From: Helicobacter baculiformis
GTDB lineage: Bacteria > Campylobacterota > Campylobacteria > Campylobacterales > Helicobacteraceae
Assembly (NCBI RefSeq): GCF_900197685.1
Contig: NZ_FZMF01000019.1
Coordinates: forward strand, 1 to 64,000
Reading direction: 5' to 3'
Length of the DNA stretch: 64,000 nucleotides
Shown here: positions 52,563 through 61,911 of the stretch, in pieces
Layout: every line of letters begins with the position of its first letter
Numbering within the stretch: position 1 is the stretch's first letter
Notes under the pieces: generated by a model
The model's input: the letters and a program-made list of their open reading frames with translations, nothing else
The model's database searches: none
Told to the model about the DNA's origin: nothing
Program-made: the position numbers and the translations under genes

Positions 52563-53236
52563 GGGCACGGGGGTTTAGAGCTTGGGTAGCCACACAAAAG
52601 GGTTTGCACAAAGATCAAAATCAAGATGCCTATAAAATCGCGCGCTATAAAGGGCAACTGATTGCAGTGGTGTGCGATGGGTTAGGGAGTAGAAAACATT
52701 CTGCAGAGGGGAGTAGAAAGCTTTGCTTGTCTGTTTGTGAAACCTTAAAAGTATTTGATTTTAAGCACCATGATCTGCATTTTTTTGCACCTATTTTAGC
52801 CTCTATTTGGGAATGCCAAATTTTTCCTAAGCTACCAGAAGAGTGTTTGAGCACTTTGCAAATGGCTATTATCACAGACTCTAAAATCTATGTGGGCAAA
52901 GTGGGTGATGGGATGTTGGCAATTTTGGGGAAACAGGAGGAGATTTTAGAAGAGAATAAAGAAGGTACGCTTGCAAACCACACCACGCCTTTTACAAGGG
53001 ATGTTACTATCTATTGGCGTGTTTTAGAAACTAGAGATGTGTGCGGACTTTTGCTATGCACCGATGGAATTAGCGAGGATTTGCAACCTGCAAGGCGTTT
53101 AGATTTTGTCAAAGACTTTTTAAAAGAGTGTAGGCGGAGCAAAGACCCTTATAAAGAGGCGCAAATTTGGCTTCAAAAATGGCCTTCTTTAGGCTATAGC
53201 GATGATAAAACCTTGATAGCTATTTTGAAAGAGTAA
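52559..53236 (+). CDS. PP2C-family Ser/Thr phosphatase
   Basis: 225-residue metal-dependent phosphatase: NQDAYKI (Asp23), VVCDGLGS (Asp40-Gly41), LLLCTDGISEDL and a terminal YSDDKTLIAIL supply the four metal-binding acidic positions of PP2C. Slightly short but complete. It presumably reverses phosphorylation by the kinase encoded 8 bases downstream. Its start overlaps the preceding vWA gene by four bases (ATGA). Confidence 0.85.
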   Translation: MRARGFRAWVATQKGLHKDQNQDAYKIARYKGQLIAVVCDGLGSRKHSAEGSRKLCLSVCETLKVFDFKHHDLHFFAPILASIWECQIFPKLPEECLSTLQMAIITDSKIYVGKVGDGMLAILGKQEEILEENKEGTLANHTTPFTRDVTIYWRVLETRDVCGLLLCTDGISEDLQPARRLDFVKDFLKECRRSKDPYKEAQIWLQKWPSLGYSDDKTLIAILKE

Positions 53237-53244
53237 GGGGTTAT

Positions 53245-54609
53245 ATGCGCGTATTGGATACGTTGAGGAATCAACATGTATTGGACAAAGTGTTGAGTGA
53301 GGGAGGGCAGGGAAAAGTCTATCAAACCCTAGATAAAGATGTCTTGGTTAAAGTCGCAGGCAAAAATGGTCAAGAACTCACGCAAGAAGAAGATATAAAA
53401 GCTTTTTGCCAAATTGTGCAAAATTTAATACGAATGCCCATTCCTAGAGATATTCCTGTGGTGCTCCCTCTAGCCTTGCTCCAAGATAGAGCGGGCTATG
53501 TGATGCCATCTTTAACTTCTTTAAAGTCTTTAGGCGCGATCTTAAAAGAGGGGAGCGCGATTATCGGCACTAAGTTAAAAAATATCCATCCCTTTTGGGC
53601 TAAATTTTTTCAAGAGAGAATGGATTTACAAACTCTTTTCACTTACTACATCCAAACCGGGGGCGCGCGCTTGAGGCTAAAACTCTTAGCAAGATTGGCA
53701 GCCGTTTTATTTAGATTGCATGCTCACGGATTAATTTATGGCGATCTTTCAAAAGGCAATGTGTTATTTGAGGATCAAAATAAAGAACATCCTAGCGTGT
53801 ATCTCATTGATGCGGATAATATATCTTATGTGCAAAAAGAAGCTATGGGCACCTATCCCTACCAACCTCCAGAGTTTTTTAGAGGGCAGACCAATAGCAT
53901 GGAGAGTGATATTTACACCTTTGGCATCGTGGCTTATTGGTTACTGACAACTAACCATCCCTTCTTAGATGGGGTGCAAGCTACTGAGAGCGATTGGCAA
54001 CAATGCGCTTGGGTAGAAGATCGCACAGATACTAGTAATATTAAAACGCCTCTTTTGAAGTTAAGCTATATATTGTCCCAAGAGAGGGAAGAGCTTTTTC
54101 ATCTCTTGTTTGAAAAGGGTAAAGACAATCCTAAAAGCCGTCCAAGTTTGGCACTTTTTGCGCAAGCTTTGGAATTGAGCGCGCTCTCTTGCTTAGAGTG
54201 TGCGCGCTGTGGTATGCACTACAAAGAGGAGCTAGAAATCTGCCCTTACTGCGATGCGCCCAAACCCAAAAGACTATGCGCGACCAGCTATTTTTTTCAT
54301 CAAGAACAACATGGACGTGTTTATGCCAAGTTTACGCTGTGTCTCACAGAAGAGTGCTTTAGTGTTCATTTACCCACTTGCTTATTTAAAGGTGTGAATG
54401 TCTTAGACATGCAGGCAGATTTTTTAGAAGTCAGACCCGATCTCTTAATCTTCAAAGAAAAGGAAGGGGTTTTTGTCAACCAAAGAAAATTGAGCGCAAA
54501 CAAGAAACGCCTAAATGATGCAGACTTGCAAAGGGGCGTAGAAATTCTATGCCAACAAAGGCATTGGGGTTTTTGCGTCCATGTGCAACTTAAGGAGCAA
54601 ACATGCTAG
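53245..54609 (+). CDS. Ser/Thr protein kinase with C-terminal zinc ribbon
   Basis: 454 residues. Kinase domain 1-300: glycine loop SEGGQGKVY (18-26), Lys36, catalytic loop YGDLSKGNVLF (Asp167), a DAD (189-191) in place of DFG with the metal-binding Asp retained, and a YPYQPPEFF (APE-like) segment. A zinc ribbon with Cys319, 322, 333, 336 follows (CARCG ... CPYCD), then a beta-rich C-terminal domain. A kinase of this layout completes the TerY-P triad. Its targets are unknown; the helicase and ATPase downstream are natural candidates. AAGGGG precedes the ATG. Confidence 0.83.
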   Translation: MRVLDTLRNQHVLDKVLSEGGQGKVYQTLDKDVLVKVAGKNGQELTQEEDIKAFCQIVQNLIRMPIPRDIPVVLPLALLQDRAGYVMPSLTSLKSLGAILKEGSAIIGTKLKNIHPFWAKFFQERMDLQTLFTYYIQTGGARLRLKLLARLAAVLFRLHAHGLIYGDLSKGNVLFEDQNKEHPSVYLIDADNISYVQKEAMGTYPYQPPEFFRGQTNSMESDIYTFGIVAYWLLTTNHPFLDGVQATESDWQQCAWVEDRTDTSNIKTPLLKLSYILSQEREELFHLLFEKGKDNPKSRPSLALFAQALELSALSCLECARCGMHYKEELEICPYCDAPKPKRLCATSYFFHQEQHGRVYAKFTLCLTEECFSVHLPTCLFKGVNVLDMQADFLEVRPDLLIFKEKEGVFVNQRKLSANKKRLNDADLQRGVEILCQQRHWGFCVHVQLKEQTC

Positions 54610-57600
54610 ACCTCATGCGTGTAAGAACAGACACTCTTTTAGAAAATGTGAGGGCGAGGAATACAAGCCAACAGCTTTTACAAGCTGGTAAAGATAATTT
54701 AGGATTTTTGGAGTTTAAAGGACAACGCATATCCCTTTTTGCGCAGGGCAAGGTGATTAGCTTAGAATTGATCCAGGAGAGTCAGGCTAGGGAGATCAAT
54801 AGTCTATGTGTGCGCCGTCCTTTAGCCCTTGTAAGGATTGTCCACATTCATGGCAACCAGCCACAAACTCTGATCTTAGAGATCATTTTCTTTAACAATC
54901 CTCTAAAACGACATCCTGAAACCACTGCCATTAATTTTAATGAGGAAAAAGTCTTAAATGAGCTCAATAGGCATTACAAAAGCACAAATGATGATCAATG
55001 TCTTCAAAAATTCCACGAGGAGTGCCATTTTTCTATCAATGGCGAGCCCTACTTTTTGATCCACACCAGAGGGGTAATGACAAACACAGAAGAGATAGAG
55101 ACTTTTAGCTTGCACTCCAATGTTTTTACTTTGGGTGTTAAAACCTCTTCTAAGAGAGATCAGAAGTTTTTAGAGGCATATAGATTGCAAACTCGAGGGA
55201 ATTTTTCTAGCAATGGATTTATTCTAGTGCAGGGCGCGCTTAAATTTACGCTACAGAGCACCAACCCCATCAGCAAAGAGCTAGTAAAGACTTATCAAAA
55301 CAATGCCCATAGCTATTTGAATATCTATAAAACTCACCTTTATTTGGAATACAAAAGAATGCTCACAAGAGCGCAACGCTTTGGGGCGCGCCAAGTTAAA
55401 AAGATAGAGCACACACCAGCGGGTTATAAATTTTACTTTTCCATCCCTAAAGAGACCTTGACAGAAGACGACAGCTTGTGTCTGTATATACAAAAAGAGG
55501 AAGAGGAGCCGGATATTGAGTCTTTGAAAAGATTAAACCTAGAGGATCGCGATGCGGTTTTGGACTTTGTAAAGCGCAAACCTAAAGAAAAAGAAATCAT
55601 TTTAGAAATCATAAAAGTAGAGGACGAATGGGTGGAAGTAGAGACCCAAAGAGACCTTGAAAACAAAGAACTATGGGTGTGGCTGAATTACTATGGTGAG
55701 AAGACCCATCTTGATCGTAAGCAAAGAGCCTTAGAAATGGCTTTGAATGGTAGCAGTGCAAACCCTAATCTCTTTTTGATTTTAGATATTAAAGATGAAA
55801 ATGAAGAAGATGAGGATAGAGAAAAACTTTTAGGAGTTTTGCAAAGTGTCGGCTCTCATAAAATGCGTGCGCTCACCCCTAAAACAACACACAAGGTTTT
55901 TAAAAGTAAGCCTCCCACGCCCAACCAAGAGGAGGCGATAGGGATCGCGCTCAACACGCCAGACATTGCCATTATACAAGGTCCCCCGGGCACGGGCAAG
56001 ACCACCTTAATCAACGCCATTTGTGAACGCCTATATGAAGAATACGATCCTGAGTACATGAAGAGTGTTTTGGTTTGTGCGCATGGGCATGATGCGACCA
56101 CCAATGTGTGCAATCGTTTAGAGATAGGGGGGCTACCCACGCCCAAATTTGGCAATAAAAAGGGCGAGGATAGCGCTCCTATTGAAAAAGAGTTTTTGGA
56201 ATGGAGTCAAACACTTGCCAAAGAAGCCAAAAAGGAGATTTTAGACTTTAGTCAAAAAGAGAAAATCTTAGAGATAGAAAACGCTTTAGAAAGCTATAGA
56301 AGATCTCCCATCGACCCCCTATCTCTGCTAGATTTCATTGAGGGGCGCATTTGGCATTTGGATAAGTCCTTGCGCTCACAATTAGAAATTCTAAAAGAAA
56401 AACTCACCCCCAAACCCGCAGTTTTAGATCAACGCTCTAGCATTTACGCTTTGCGCACAACACCCAAGAGTTTTGAAGATGACGGCATGGCGCGTAATCA
56501 AGATTTGCTTTATAGTGCCTACAAAGACGCGTTAAGTGAGAGTCAAAAAGAGTTGTTGCAAGAGAGAGAACCCAATCTCCAAGAGATCAAAGCCCTTCAA
56601 GAACACTTATTGGCATGTTTCACCCCCGCCCCCCACTTTTCTAAAGCAAAGCGCAATCAAGATTTAGAGGATTTTGTAGAACAAGTCTTAGACTCTCTGA
56701 AAAGTCGTACAACTCTGGATCGCACCAGTCGAATTTTGATCGAATATATCCAACGCCTAGAAAACAATCCGGATATGGATTTTTTCAAGGATTATAGCTT
56801 TGTGAGCGCGAGCACCACAGGGCAATCTGATCAGGTGATCAAGTATAAGAAAGCCTCCTGTTTTGACACGGTGATCATTGATGAGGCGGCTAAAATATCC
56901 CCTTTAGACCTCTTGATCGTGATGGTTTTAGCCAAAAAGCGCATTATCTTAGTGGGCGATCACCGCCAATTACCCCATGAAAAAGATGAGGAGATCACCC
57001 AAGAGATTCTTAGAAATGAAGATGTCTCTGTGAGGGGACGCATTGAAGAGATGATCTCAGAGAGCATGTTTAGTCTGCTTAAAAAGAGAGCTATCTTTCT
57101 TGAAAAGATTGATGGAAAAAAGCGTCAAATCACTTTGAGCAACCAATATAGAACCCATCCTATTTTGGGAAAATTTGTCAGCGATACCTTTTATGAGCAA
57201 CATGGAGAGGGTTTTCAATCCCCCTTAGACGCTACGCACTTTGCACACCATTTAGGTTTTTTGGAAAACAAGCCCTGCGTGTGGATGGACATCAAAATTA
57301 CAGAAGGTATCGAAAAAAGGAGCAAGACCTCCCTTTACAGAGAGGCAGAAGTGGATTGTATTATGAAACTTTTAATCCAATGCAAAGAGGAGAATCCAAA
57401 TTTGAGTTTTGGGGTTATCACATTCTATAGAGCCCAAAAAGATAGGCTTGAGGAGAGGCTAAAAACTTTGTTGCCCCAAGAACAAATGCCTAGAATTGGC
57501 ACGGTGGATTCCTTTCAGGGTATGGAATTTGACATTGTGTTTTTATCTGCCGTGCGCACTTCAGCGGGGCGTTCTTTTGGATTTTTAAAATGTGTGAATC

Positions 57601-57770
57601 GCCTTTGTGTGAGCATGAGCAGGCAGAAAAAAGCCCTCATTGTAGTGGGCGAATTAGACTTTTATAAAAGCCCCAAGGCACAGGAGGAAGTGCCCGGGCT
57701 TTACAACTTCATTCAACTGTGTGAAAAGGAGGGCAAGATTTTTGGAAATTTTGAGCCTAAAAGAGATTGA
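54603..57770 (+). CDS. SF1 helicase of the UPF1/DNA2 (AAA_11/AAA_12) type
   Basis: 1055 residues. Helicase motifs: Walker A IIQGPPGTGKTTLINA near 458-472, Walker B IIDEAAKISP near 758, VGDHRQLPHE near 785, SNQYRTHPILG, and motif V/VI TVDSFQGMEFDIVFLSAVR and NRLCVSMSRQKKAL. The first ~430 residues are a large non-helicase domain of unknown fold; a helical insert splits the ATPase core. The ATG overlaps the kinase end by 7 bases and has AAGGAG upstream. It likely acts on DNA or RNA of an invader; the substrate is not readable. Confidence 0.85.
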   Translation: MLDLMRVRTDTLLENVRARNTSQQLLQAGKDNLGFLEFKGQRISLFAQGKVISLELIQESQAREINSLCVRRPLALVRIVHIHGNQPQTLILEIIFFNNPLKRHPETTAINFNEEKVLNELNRHYKSTNDDQCLQKFHEECHFSINGEPYFLIHTRGVMTNTEEIETFSLHSNVFTLGVKTSSKRDQKFLEAYRLQTRGNFSSNGFILVQGALKFTLQSTNPISKELVKTYQNNAHSYLNIYKTHLYLEYKRMLTRAQRFGARQVKKIEHTPAGYKFYFSIPKETLTEDDSLCLYIQKEEEEPDIESLKRLNLEDRDAVLDFVKRKPKEKEIILEIIKVEDEWVEVETQRDLENKELWVWLNYYGEKTHLDRKQRALEMALNGSSANPNLFLILDIKDENEEDEDREKLLGVLQSVGSHKMRALTPKTTHKVFKSKPPTPNQEEAIGIALNTPDIAIIQGPPGTGKTTLINAICERLYEEYDPEYMKSVLVCAHGHDATTNVCNRLEIGGLPTPKFGNKKGEDSAPIEKEFLEWSQTLAKEAKKEILDFSQKEKILEIENALESYRRSPIDPLSLLDFIEGRIWHLDKSLRSQLEILKEKLTPKPAVLDQRSSIYALRTTPKSFEDDGMARNQDLLYSAYKDALSESQKELLQEREPNLQEIKALQEHLLACFTPAPHFSKAKRNQDLEDFVEQVLDSLKSRTTLDRTSRILIEYIQRLENNPDMDFFKDYSFVSASTTGQSDQVIKYKKASCFDTVIIDEAAKISPLDLLIVMVLAKKRIILVGDHRQLPHEKDEEITQEILRNEDVSVRGRIEEMISESMFSLLKKRAIFLEKIDGKKRQITLSNQYRTHPILGKFVSDTFYEQHGEGFQSPLDATHFAHHLGFLENKPCVWMDIKITEGIEKRSKTSLYREAEVDCIMKLLIQCKEENPNLSFGVITFYRAQKDRLEERLKTLLPQEQMPRIGTVDSFQGMEFDIVFLSAVRTSAGRSFGFLKCVNRLCVSMSRQKKALIVVGELDFYKSPKAQEEVPGLYNFIQLCEKEGKIFGNFEPKRD

Positions 57771-59532
57771 AGCGGAGTGCACCTCTATTTTGATGCCATG
57801 TTATTGCTACAAGGTTTTGCTCTACCATAAAAGTGATGAGCACTCTTTAAACCACATAGAACGCACCGCTTTAAGATTGATAGAAAATGATTCGAGCTTT
57901 AAAAACCCTCAAAAACTAGCCAAAGCTTTGGGTTTTCCCCCAAAATTAGAAGATCTGTTTTACAAGGTGTCAGAAAAAATTTTTGATTGCAATAAGATTA
58001 ACGATGCTAAGGAGAGCATACCTATGCTGGGCTACTTTTTCCAAGACGCTTTGAGCGGTGCTCTGATCGATTATGTGAGTTTGCAAGAACCAAGAACTCA
58101 AGTAGGTACAACCAAAGAGGGCGCGCTTCCAAAAGTCTTTTTCAAGCGCAATCAAATCCAGCAGAGGTGGGCTTATCACCTTGATGAGCCAATAAAAAAA
58201 CTTAATAAGCCCACTTTAAGAGAGTTTACAAAGGCTCTCAACACCTATAATAAAAATTACCCCTCTGAGAGTTTGTCTGTAGAGTCTATGGAGATCAAAG
58301 ACAAACCCACTTTACTCTATCTGCACTGCCAGCTTTTAGTGCTCTTTGAGGGGCGTTTTAAGCTAAGTGATGGATTTGGGGGCTTTTCTCCTATCTTGCT
58401 TGCCAGCTTTGAGAAACATACCAATGAGGAACTCAAAATGCGTATTTTGGAGGACAGAAAAGTGGAGGGGGCAAAAGTAGCACAGAGCATCAAATCCCCC
58501 TTTAAGTTTCCAACTCCCTATGATGACAAGATCAAGATGATCGAGGAAAAATTTGCCAAACACAAGAGCAAACAAATTACAGATGAGGTTTTTAAAGGCG
58601 TGTGTGGCGATTTGTTTGATCTGTGCGAGCGCGTGCTCAATGACACATCCCAAAACACCAAGCGCGCTATCAAAGAGGAGCAACTAAAAAGCTATGCTGA
58701 GGATATGGGATTTAAGAGTTTTGTAGAAATTCCCATTTTAGAGCTCAAGCACTTATTGCAAAATAGAGATGAGAGACTAACTAAAATAGCCCAACTACAC
58801 CCCCATTTTCTCAACACTCTAAAGGCGTTATACCCCTTTAGAAACCTATTTAAACACCACAGCCCGCGCAAGCACAAGGAACTCGAATCTATAGAAATAG
58901 CAACCATCCACAGGTGGCAAAAAGAGATTTATGCCCTTGTAGAAGTGTTTTTAGACAATTTACAACAGGGGGCAGAACAAAATATTCAAAGCGAAACAAA
59001 TTACAGACAAAACGCTATCTTGGATGCAAAAACAAGATTTGATTATCTCTTTGATAACTTGGATCATTGGGATCGCGAATTGATCATTGAGATTCATTTT
59101 CACCTCAATTATGTGGATGAGGACAATCACGCAAACCAAATTAAGGAGGTGGTGATTTGCAATCTTTATCAACTCTTTGAAGGAGTTTTCAAGCAGATCA
59201 ACGTCTCTAACAAATTAAAACCTCAATCTAAAGATGCGCTTTTGACCTCTTTGCGCAATCGTCTAGGCGCACCTTTGAAGGGCGTGCGCGAATCTTACCT
59301 AGAAAGTGCCTTTGCTAAGGGAGTTGCTAGTTTGGGAGCGCATTTTTTAGTCTTTTTAAGCTTTAGGGAAGCCTGCAGTGATGAAATACGCTTGGTAGAG
59401 AAACTCATCGCTTTAAGAGGGCATGGCAATGGAGTGAACATAGAATTGGGGATTCTAAGTTGCGCGCAACTTAAGATATTGACGGAGAACGCTTTTATTT
59501 ATCTTAAAAAACTTTTAAAGGAAGAAGTATGA
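57742..59532 (+). CDS. Unknown helical protein of the vWA-helicase operon
   Basis: About 596 residues from a TTG at 57742, chosen because AAGGAGG lies about 10 bases before it; a GTG at 57721 opens the frame but contains that site. It overlaps the helicase end by 29 bases. No signal peptide, no membrane segment and no motif I recognise; the composition is charged and helical. The middle contains YPFRNLFKHHSPRKH, and the last third (LIALRGHGNGVNIELGIL) is the most ordered-looking. Position inside the coupled operon is the only functional hint. Confidence 0.7.
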   Translation: MEILSLKEIEAECTSILMPCYCYKVLLYHKSDEHSLNHIERTALRLIENDSSFKNPQKLAKALGFPPKLEDLFYKVSEKIFDCNKINDAKESIPMLGYFFQDALSGALIDYVSLQEPRTQVGTTKEGALPKVFFKRNQIQQRWAYHLDEPIKKLNKPTLREFTKALNTYNKNYPSESLSVESMEIKDKPTLLYLHCQLLVLFEGRFKLSDGFGGFSPILLASFEKHTNEELKMRILEDRKVEGAKVAQSIKSPFKFPTPYDDKIKMIEEKFAKHKSKQITDEVFKGVCGDLFDLCERVLNDTSQNTKRAIKEEQLKSYAEDMGFKSFVEIPILELKHLLQNRDERLTKIAQLHPHFLNTLKALYPFRNLFKHHSPRKHKELESIEIATIHRWQKEIYALVEVFLDNLQQGAEQNIQSETNYRQNAILDAKTRFDYLFDNLDHWDRELIIEIHFHLNYVDEDNHANQIKEVVICNLYQLFEGVFKQINVSNKLKPQSKDALLTSLRNRLGAPLKGVRESYLESAFAKGVASLGAHFLVFLSFREACSDEIRLVEKLIALRGHGNGVNIELGILSCAQLKILTENAFIYLKKLLKEEV

Positions 59533-61136
59533 CAGGGAAAGAACTCAAGGGCAAACTCCAAGAAGCCCTTAATGCGGTCGCGGAGCGTGAAGACAAGATC
59601 GAAGAGGTGAAAAAGGAATTACACCAAAAAACGAATGCGCTCCAGCAAGAACAAAAAGAGTTGCAAAACAAGATGAAGGTATTTGAAGCGGACAAACAAG
59701 CCTTTATCAAAAGCCGTCAAGATTTTGAAGCATTTACAAAGGACATGGAGATTTACGCACAGACCAAGCGTAACGAAATTGAGGCAGCGCTACGGGAACA
59801 CCAAAAAGAGCAAGAGCTAGGCATCTTACAACAAGTGGGAAAGGATATAGAGCGACGCGAACAACAGAACGCACAGAACTTTAAAGCCTTATGTGATCAT
59901 CTGCAGCAAGCAACAGCTAATCTGCAAAAAGAGTTGGTGCAACAACTTGAAAATCAAAACGCTACCCATGTAGAGCACCTGCAAAACACTTACCAAACCC
60001 AGTGGCGCGATCTGCAACAGGCTTACAACGATCAATGCGCGTTGATCCAACAAGAACAAAACGCCTTTAGGGATTTTGTCCAGCAACAAAGAGACGCGTT
60101 TATAGAAATTTTGCAAAAAGAGTTATCTTTACAAGAAAAAGAGATTTTCTTAGATACGAGGGAAAAGAACTTAGAGGCAAAAGAAGGAGCTATTGATAGG
60201 CTTGAAACCAAGAAGCTTGAAGATGTGAGAAAAGAACTCGAGCACATGGGGTCCAGGTTAGCACATAAGGACAATAAATTAGAAGAGTTGCTTGAAAAAA
60301 TTGGAGAGTTAGATGAGCAAAACCTCGAACTTAAAAGCACCAATCGAGAACTAGAAAAACAGGTTGATACCTACCAACAACAAGAACCCTATCAAGAGCT
60401 TGAGATTCTCGAGCACAAGTATAGAACTTTAGAAACGGAGTTTGAGCAGATGGATGAGGAAAGACAGACATGGAAAGAACAATACCACGAGATCAAAGAG
60501 CACTTTGATAGACTCACCAAGCAAGAGACAGAGAAAAGCCAAGAAATCATGACTAAAATCCATGAACTCCATCATCTTGAAGAAGTAGAAAGTACCAATA
60601 GATTATTAGAATCCAAGCTTGAAAGCTTACAAAGTGCTTTGGAAATCAAAGAGGAAGAAAACCAACGCCTGCGTTCCATTTATGAGGGCGGAAAAGAATT
60701 TGAAGCGCGTAAAAGTGATGTTTTTCGGCAAATCGAATCTTCTAGTCCCCAAAAATTGGGCGCACCTTTGGACATCACAGACGAGATGGAATACCTAAGC
60801 CATGTGCAACAAAAAATCCAAGATTTTGGAATCAACTACCCCACGCGTCTACTTTATGCTTTTCATACGGCTTTAAAATCAGCGATCTATGCGCCTTTAA
60901 GCGTGCTCTCCGGTGTCTCTGGCACGGGCAAATCCGAGTTGCCTAAACTTTATGCCCATTTTGGCGGGTTTAATTTTCTTGCTCAGGCTGTTCAACCCAC
61001 TTGGGATAGCCCCGAATCAATGATGGGTTACTTCAATATGATTGAAAATAAATTTGACTCCACAGAGATTTTACGCTTTTTCGTCCAAACGGCACATAGT
61101 CGAAAAAACAGGACTTTGGATTACAAGAGAGCATGA
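59529..61136 (+). CDS. Coiled-coil McrB-like AAA+ ATPase, N-terminal part
   Basis: 535 residues. Residues 1-400 form a nearly continuous coiled coil (Glu/Gln/Lys/Leu heptads). From ~430 an AAA+ domain starts: SVLSGVSGTGKSELPKLYA is Walker A near 461-470, then AVQPTWDSPESMMGYFN as in McrB relatives. The frame ends in a TGA at 61134-61136, before Walker B, after leaving the family sequence at the A6 run 61103-61108. The rest of the domain is in the -1 frame (next entry). ATGA overlaps link it to the genes on both sides. A -1 shift at A AAA AAC would give a 793-residue complete ATPase. Confidence 0.8.
   Translation: MTGKELKGKLQEALNAVAEREDKIEEVKKELHQKTNALQQEQKELQNKMKVFEADKQAFIKSRQDFEAFTKDMEIYAQTKRNEIEAALREHQKEQELGILQQVGKDIERREQQNAQNFKALCDHLQQATANLQKELVQQLENQNATHVEHLQNTYQTQWRDLQQAYNDQCALIQQEQNAFRDFVQQQRDAFIEILQKELSLQEKEIFLDTREKNLEAKEGAIDRLETKKLEDVRKELEHMGSRLAHKDNKLEELLEKIGELDEQNLELKSTNRELEKQVDTYQQQEPYQELEILEHKYRTLETEFEQMDEERQTWKEQYHEIKEHFDRLTKQETEKSQEIMTKIHELHHLEEVESTNRLLESKLESLQSALEIKEEENQRLRSIYEGGKEFEARKSDVFRQIESSSPQKLGAPLDITDEMEYLSHVQQKIQDFGINYPTRLLYAFHTALKSAIYAPLSVLSGVSGTGKSELPKLYAHFGGFNFLAQAVQPTWDSPESMMGYFNMIENKFDSTEILRFFVQTAHSRKNRTLDYKRA
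61103..61109 (+). promoter_or_regulatory. A AAA AAC slippery heptamer inside the AAA+ gene
   Basis: In the zero frame the codons are CGA AAA AAC, so the heptamer A AAA AAC is correctly phased for -1 tandem slippage. The -1 frame then reads QDFGLQES and continues into MNLILLDEMNLA (Walker B) without a stop. The same A6 run could also mutate by slipped-strand mispairing. No strong stem-loop lies 5-9 bases downstream; a weak one begins about 30 bases away. Confidence 0.55.
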
Positions 61137-61909
61137 ACCTCATCTTATTAGACGAGATGAATCTTGCACATATCGAACTCTACTTTGCAGAGTTTTTGAG
61201 CAAATTGGAGCAAAAACGCAGCGATAAAGAGGGGGTTTTTGTCCATGTCAAACTAGGCACGGGCATGTCATGGCAGGTTTTACTAGGTGATAACTTGCTT
61301 TGGGTGGGCACAATGAACGAAGATGAGAGCACAAAAGCGCTTTCTGATAAAGTCCTCGATCGCGCCTTCTGCCTCAATTTCCCTAGACCTGCCAAACTTC
61401 ATAGCCGTAAAACAGGGTTTAGTATTAGTCGACAAGATTTTAAATACCTCCCACGATCCACTTGGCAGACATGGCTAAGAGATGAGCAAATCCCCGCACA
61501 AGCTTTAGAAAATTATAAAGAGCTTGTCGAACAAATCAATGGGCTTTTAGAAAAAACAGGGCGCGCGATCGGGCATCGTGTGTGGCAGGGTATGGAGTTC
61601 TATATGAAAAACCACCCTCTAGTATTTACCCATAAAGAGGATTCAACCCTCTTAGATCAGGCTCTACGTTTTGCTTTTGAAGAACAAGTTGTACAAAAAA
61701 TTGTCCCTAAATTGCGCGGCATGGAAATTGAGGGTGATACCCATCAAGTGCTAGTGGATATTCAAAAACTCTTGAGCGAGAAAAATATACAGCTAGAGGA
61801 GGATCTCCGACACGCGACTAACAACCCTTATCGACAATTTATTTTTAATAGTGCGCACTATTTGGATAATCCTGAGTGGCAAACCCTCTTTCATAAAACC
61901 CAAAAATAG
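61133..61909 (+). CDS. McrB-like AAA+ ATPase, C-terminal part (-1 frame)
   Basis: 258 residues from an ATG that overlaps the previous stop (ATGA). It begins at Walker B (LILLDEMNLAHIELYF), followed by a sensor motif WVGTMNEDES, an arginine-finger region KVLDRAFCLNF, and a helical lid domain. Alone it lacks Walker A and cannot be a complete ATPase, so it is either the C-terminal part of a frameshifted fusion or a separately made half that pairs with the other. Relatives I recall have a Leu-x-(D/E)-x-M stretch just before Walker B, matching GLQESM in this frame. Confidence 0.75.
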   Translation: MNLILLDEMNLAHIELYFAEFLSKLEQKRSDKEGVFVHVKLGTGMSWQVLLGDNLLWVGTMNEDESTKALSDKVLDRAFCLNFPRPAKLHSRKTGFSISRQDFKYLPRSTWQTWLRDEQIPAQALENYKELVEQINGLLEKTGRAIGHRVWQGMEFYMKNHPLVFTHKEDSTLLDQALRFAFEEQVVQKIVPKLRGMEIEGDTHQVLVDIQKLLSEKNIQLEEDLRHATNNPYRQFIFNSAHYLDNPEWQTLFHKTQK

Positions 61910-61911
61910 CC

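Noticed and set aside
61139-61162. Stem-loop TCATCT/AGATGA as a stimulator for frameshifting at 61103
   Set aside because: It begins about 30 bases after the slippery site, far beyond the 5-9 bases typical for a stimulatory structure, and is weak.
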